A stretch of DNA of 64,000 nucleotides, taken from assembly GCF_003605435.1 (NCBI RefSeq), contig NZ_QXQB01000004.1, positions 248,001 through 312,000 on the forward strand, in the 5' to 3' direction. This document shows positions 63,133 to 64,000 of the stretch, one piece after another. A program made the translations under genes and the position numbers. Positions within the stretch are counted from its first letter, which is position 1. Each line of letters begins with the position of its first letter. The DNA is from Paenibacillus pinisoli. Lineage in GTDB: Bacteria; Bacillota; Bacilli; Paenibacillales; Paenibacillaceae. The notes beneath the pieces were generated by a model. The model did no database searches. It had not been told where the DNA came from and saw nothing but the letters and a program-made list of their open reading frames with translations.

Positions 63133-64000
63133 AGCCACGAGCGGCCCGCTCACCATCGTTCAGGTTGCCCCCGATTATTATCCCGTTCCGCCTCCAGCCT
63201 ATGGCGGCATCGAGCGGGTCATTCATACGCTGACGGAACGGCTGATCGGACTTGGCCACAGGGTGATATTATATGCGCCAGAAGGCAGCGGCACTTCGGC
63301 CGAGCTGATCGCGTATGCGCATGGGACGGGCAATCCGGAGGGCATTCGGGATAGGGTCACGCGTACGCTTCCCGTACATGTCGATGTCATTCATGATCAC
63401 ACGCATTCCTCTGTGATCGGTAAGCTGAATCTGCCAATCCCTACCGTATGCACGCTTCATGCTACCGTCCATAACCATATCGAGCATCCCGTCTATATTA
63501 GCCGGACCTCGCAGCTCGCGGCGGGCGATCCTGCCGGCTGCTTCATCTATAACGGTGTGAGTCCGGATGAGTTCGATTATGCGGAGCAGAAGAGCGACTA
63601 TCTGCTCTACATGGGTGTAATGAGCCCGCACAAAGGCATACACCATGCCATACATATTGCGGAATCAACCGGGCAAAAGCTGATTATGGCCGGGCCGGTC
63701 TATAGCACGGACTATTTTCAATCGGATATTGAACCTGCACTGAAGCGCAATCCTTTGCTTCAATATGTGGGCGAGGTAGGCGGTTTAGAGAAGCGGCGTC
63801 TTCTCAAGGAAGCCCGCTGCATGCTGTTTCCGACATGCTGCGAGGAGGCCTTCGGCCTGGTCATGGTCGAGGCGATGATGAGCGGGACGCCGGTGCTCTC
63901 CCTTGCCAATGGGGCGGTGCCCGAGGTGATGAGCGGCTTTCCCGAGCTGGTATGCCAGACCGTGGAAGAGATGCGGGAGAAGGCGGAGAGGAGCCGTTTT
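63119..64000 (+). CDS. Family 4 glycosyltransferase (3' end outside window)
   Basis: ATG 63119 has AAGGAG 9 bases upstream and opens a frame that runs to the window end without a stop, at least 294 codons. The N terminus, TIVQVAPDYYPVPPPAYGGIERVIHTLTERL, has the PPxxYGGxE donor-side landmark of GT4. DVIHDHTHSS and LLYMGVMSPHKGIHHAI follow. The C-terminal E-x7-E is present in CCEEAFGLVMVEAMMSGTPVLS. It transfers a sugar from a nucleotide donor with retention of configuration by family rule. It is co-translated with the preceding GT2 and probably decorates the collagen-like protein or a spore-surface glycan. Confidence 0.88.
   Translation, partial: MKPFEATSGPLTIVQVAPDYYPVPPPAYGGIERVIHTLTERLIGLGHRVILYAPEGSGTSAELIAYAHGTGNPEGIRDRVTRTLPVHVDVIHDHTHSSVIGKLNLPIPTVCTLHATVHNHIEHPVYISRTSQLAAGDPAGCFIYNGVSPDEFDYAEQKSDYLLYMGVMSPHKGIHHAIHIAESTGQKLIMAGPVYSTDYFQSDIEPALKRNPLLQYVGEVGGLEKRRLLKEARCMLFPTCCEEAFGLVMVEAMMSGTPVLSLANGAVPEVMSGFPELVCQTVEEMREKAERSRF

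Noticed and set aside
1..64000. tRNA, rRNA, insertion sequences, prophage genes
   Set aside because: No cloverleaf, rRNA, transposase or phage structural gene recognised anywhere in the window.

Overview
The window looks like a chromosomal accessory region of a spore-forming Bacillota, most likely Paenibacillus or a close relative. The grounds are strong AGGAGG-type ribosome sites, moderate-to-high GC, frequent TTG/GTG starts, an ECF sigma/anti-sigma pair, and a giant Gly-Pro-Thr collagen-like protein beside glycosyltransferases. The genus is an inference. I saw no rRNA, tRNA, CRISPR array or insertion sequence.

Region 1 (1-13.8 kb, + strand): a membrane-linked NTPase operon. It holds a von Willebrand A (vWA) protein cut by the window edge, a large tubulin/FtsZ-like GTPase, a 790-residue unknown, a second membrane vWA protein, a small unknown, a zinc-ribbon P-loop GTPase and a large one-pass GTPase-associated (GAP1-like) protein. 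These families recur together in predicted prokaryotic conflict systems. A four-copy array of small hairpins sits just before the GTPase.

Region 2 (13.8-18.3 kb): ordinary genes. They are an ABC exporter pair, a VOC/PhnB-like protein, a YfcE-type phosphodiesterase that probably starts at CTG, and a YhdF-like SDR.

Region 3 (18.5-44.4 kb, + strand): one long biosynthetic operon, with a sigma-A promoter, a leader of about 430 nt and a strong terminator at 44386. It encodes an NRPS module C-A(Asn)-PCP-E, an MGT glycosyltransferase, a ClbP-type serine peptidase fused to an ABC exporter, an NRPS module C-A(Lys)-PCP with a partial extra C domain, a stand-alone AT, two AT-less PKS modules (KS-KR-ACP and KS-ACP), a terminal BtrH-like domain, a free ACP, a radical SAM/SPASM enzyme, a second BtrH-like protein and a GT2. 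The order fits an N-acyl-D-Asn prodrug strategy like that of colibactin, xenocoumacin and zwittermicin: the product is capped inside the cell, exported, and uncapped outside. The BtrH-like release step and the sugar/radical-SAM genes do not match any cluster I can name.

Region 4 (44.4-47.8 kb): 14 tandem 51-bp repeats, then an SDR and an acyl-CoA-synthetase-like enzyme that could supply the acyl cap.

Region 5 (47.8-53.1 kb): a compact double-glycine peptide system. It has two paralogous precursors, a cytoplasmic parvulin, and a C39-peptidase ABC exporter carrying two cyclic-nucleotide-binding domains. A divergent GNAT gene lies next to it, with a perfect 20-bp palindrome in the shared promoter region.

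Region 6 (53.1-64 kb): a MATE transporter, the ECF sigma/anti-sigma pair, a roughly 1.8-kresidue collagen-like protein with recurring one-residue breaks in the triplet phase, and two glycosyltransferases, the last cut by the window end.
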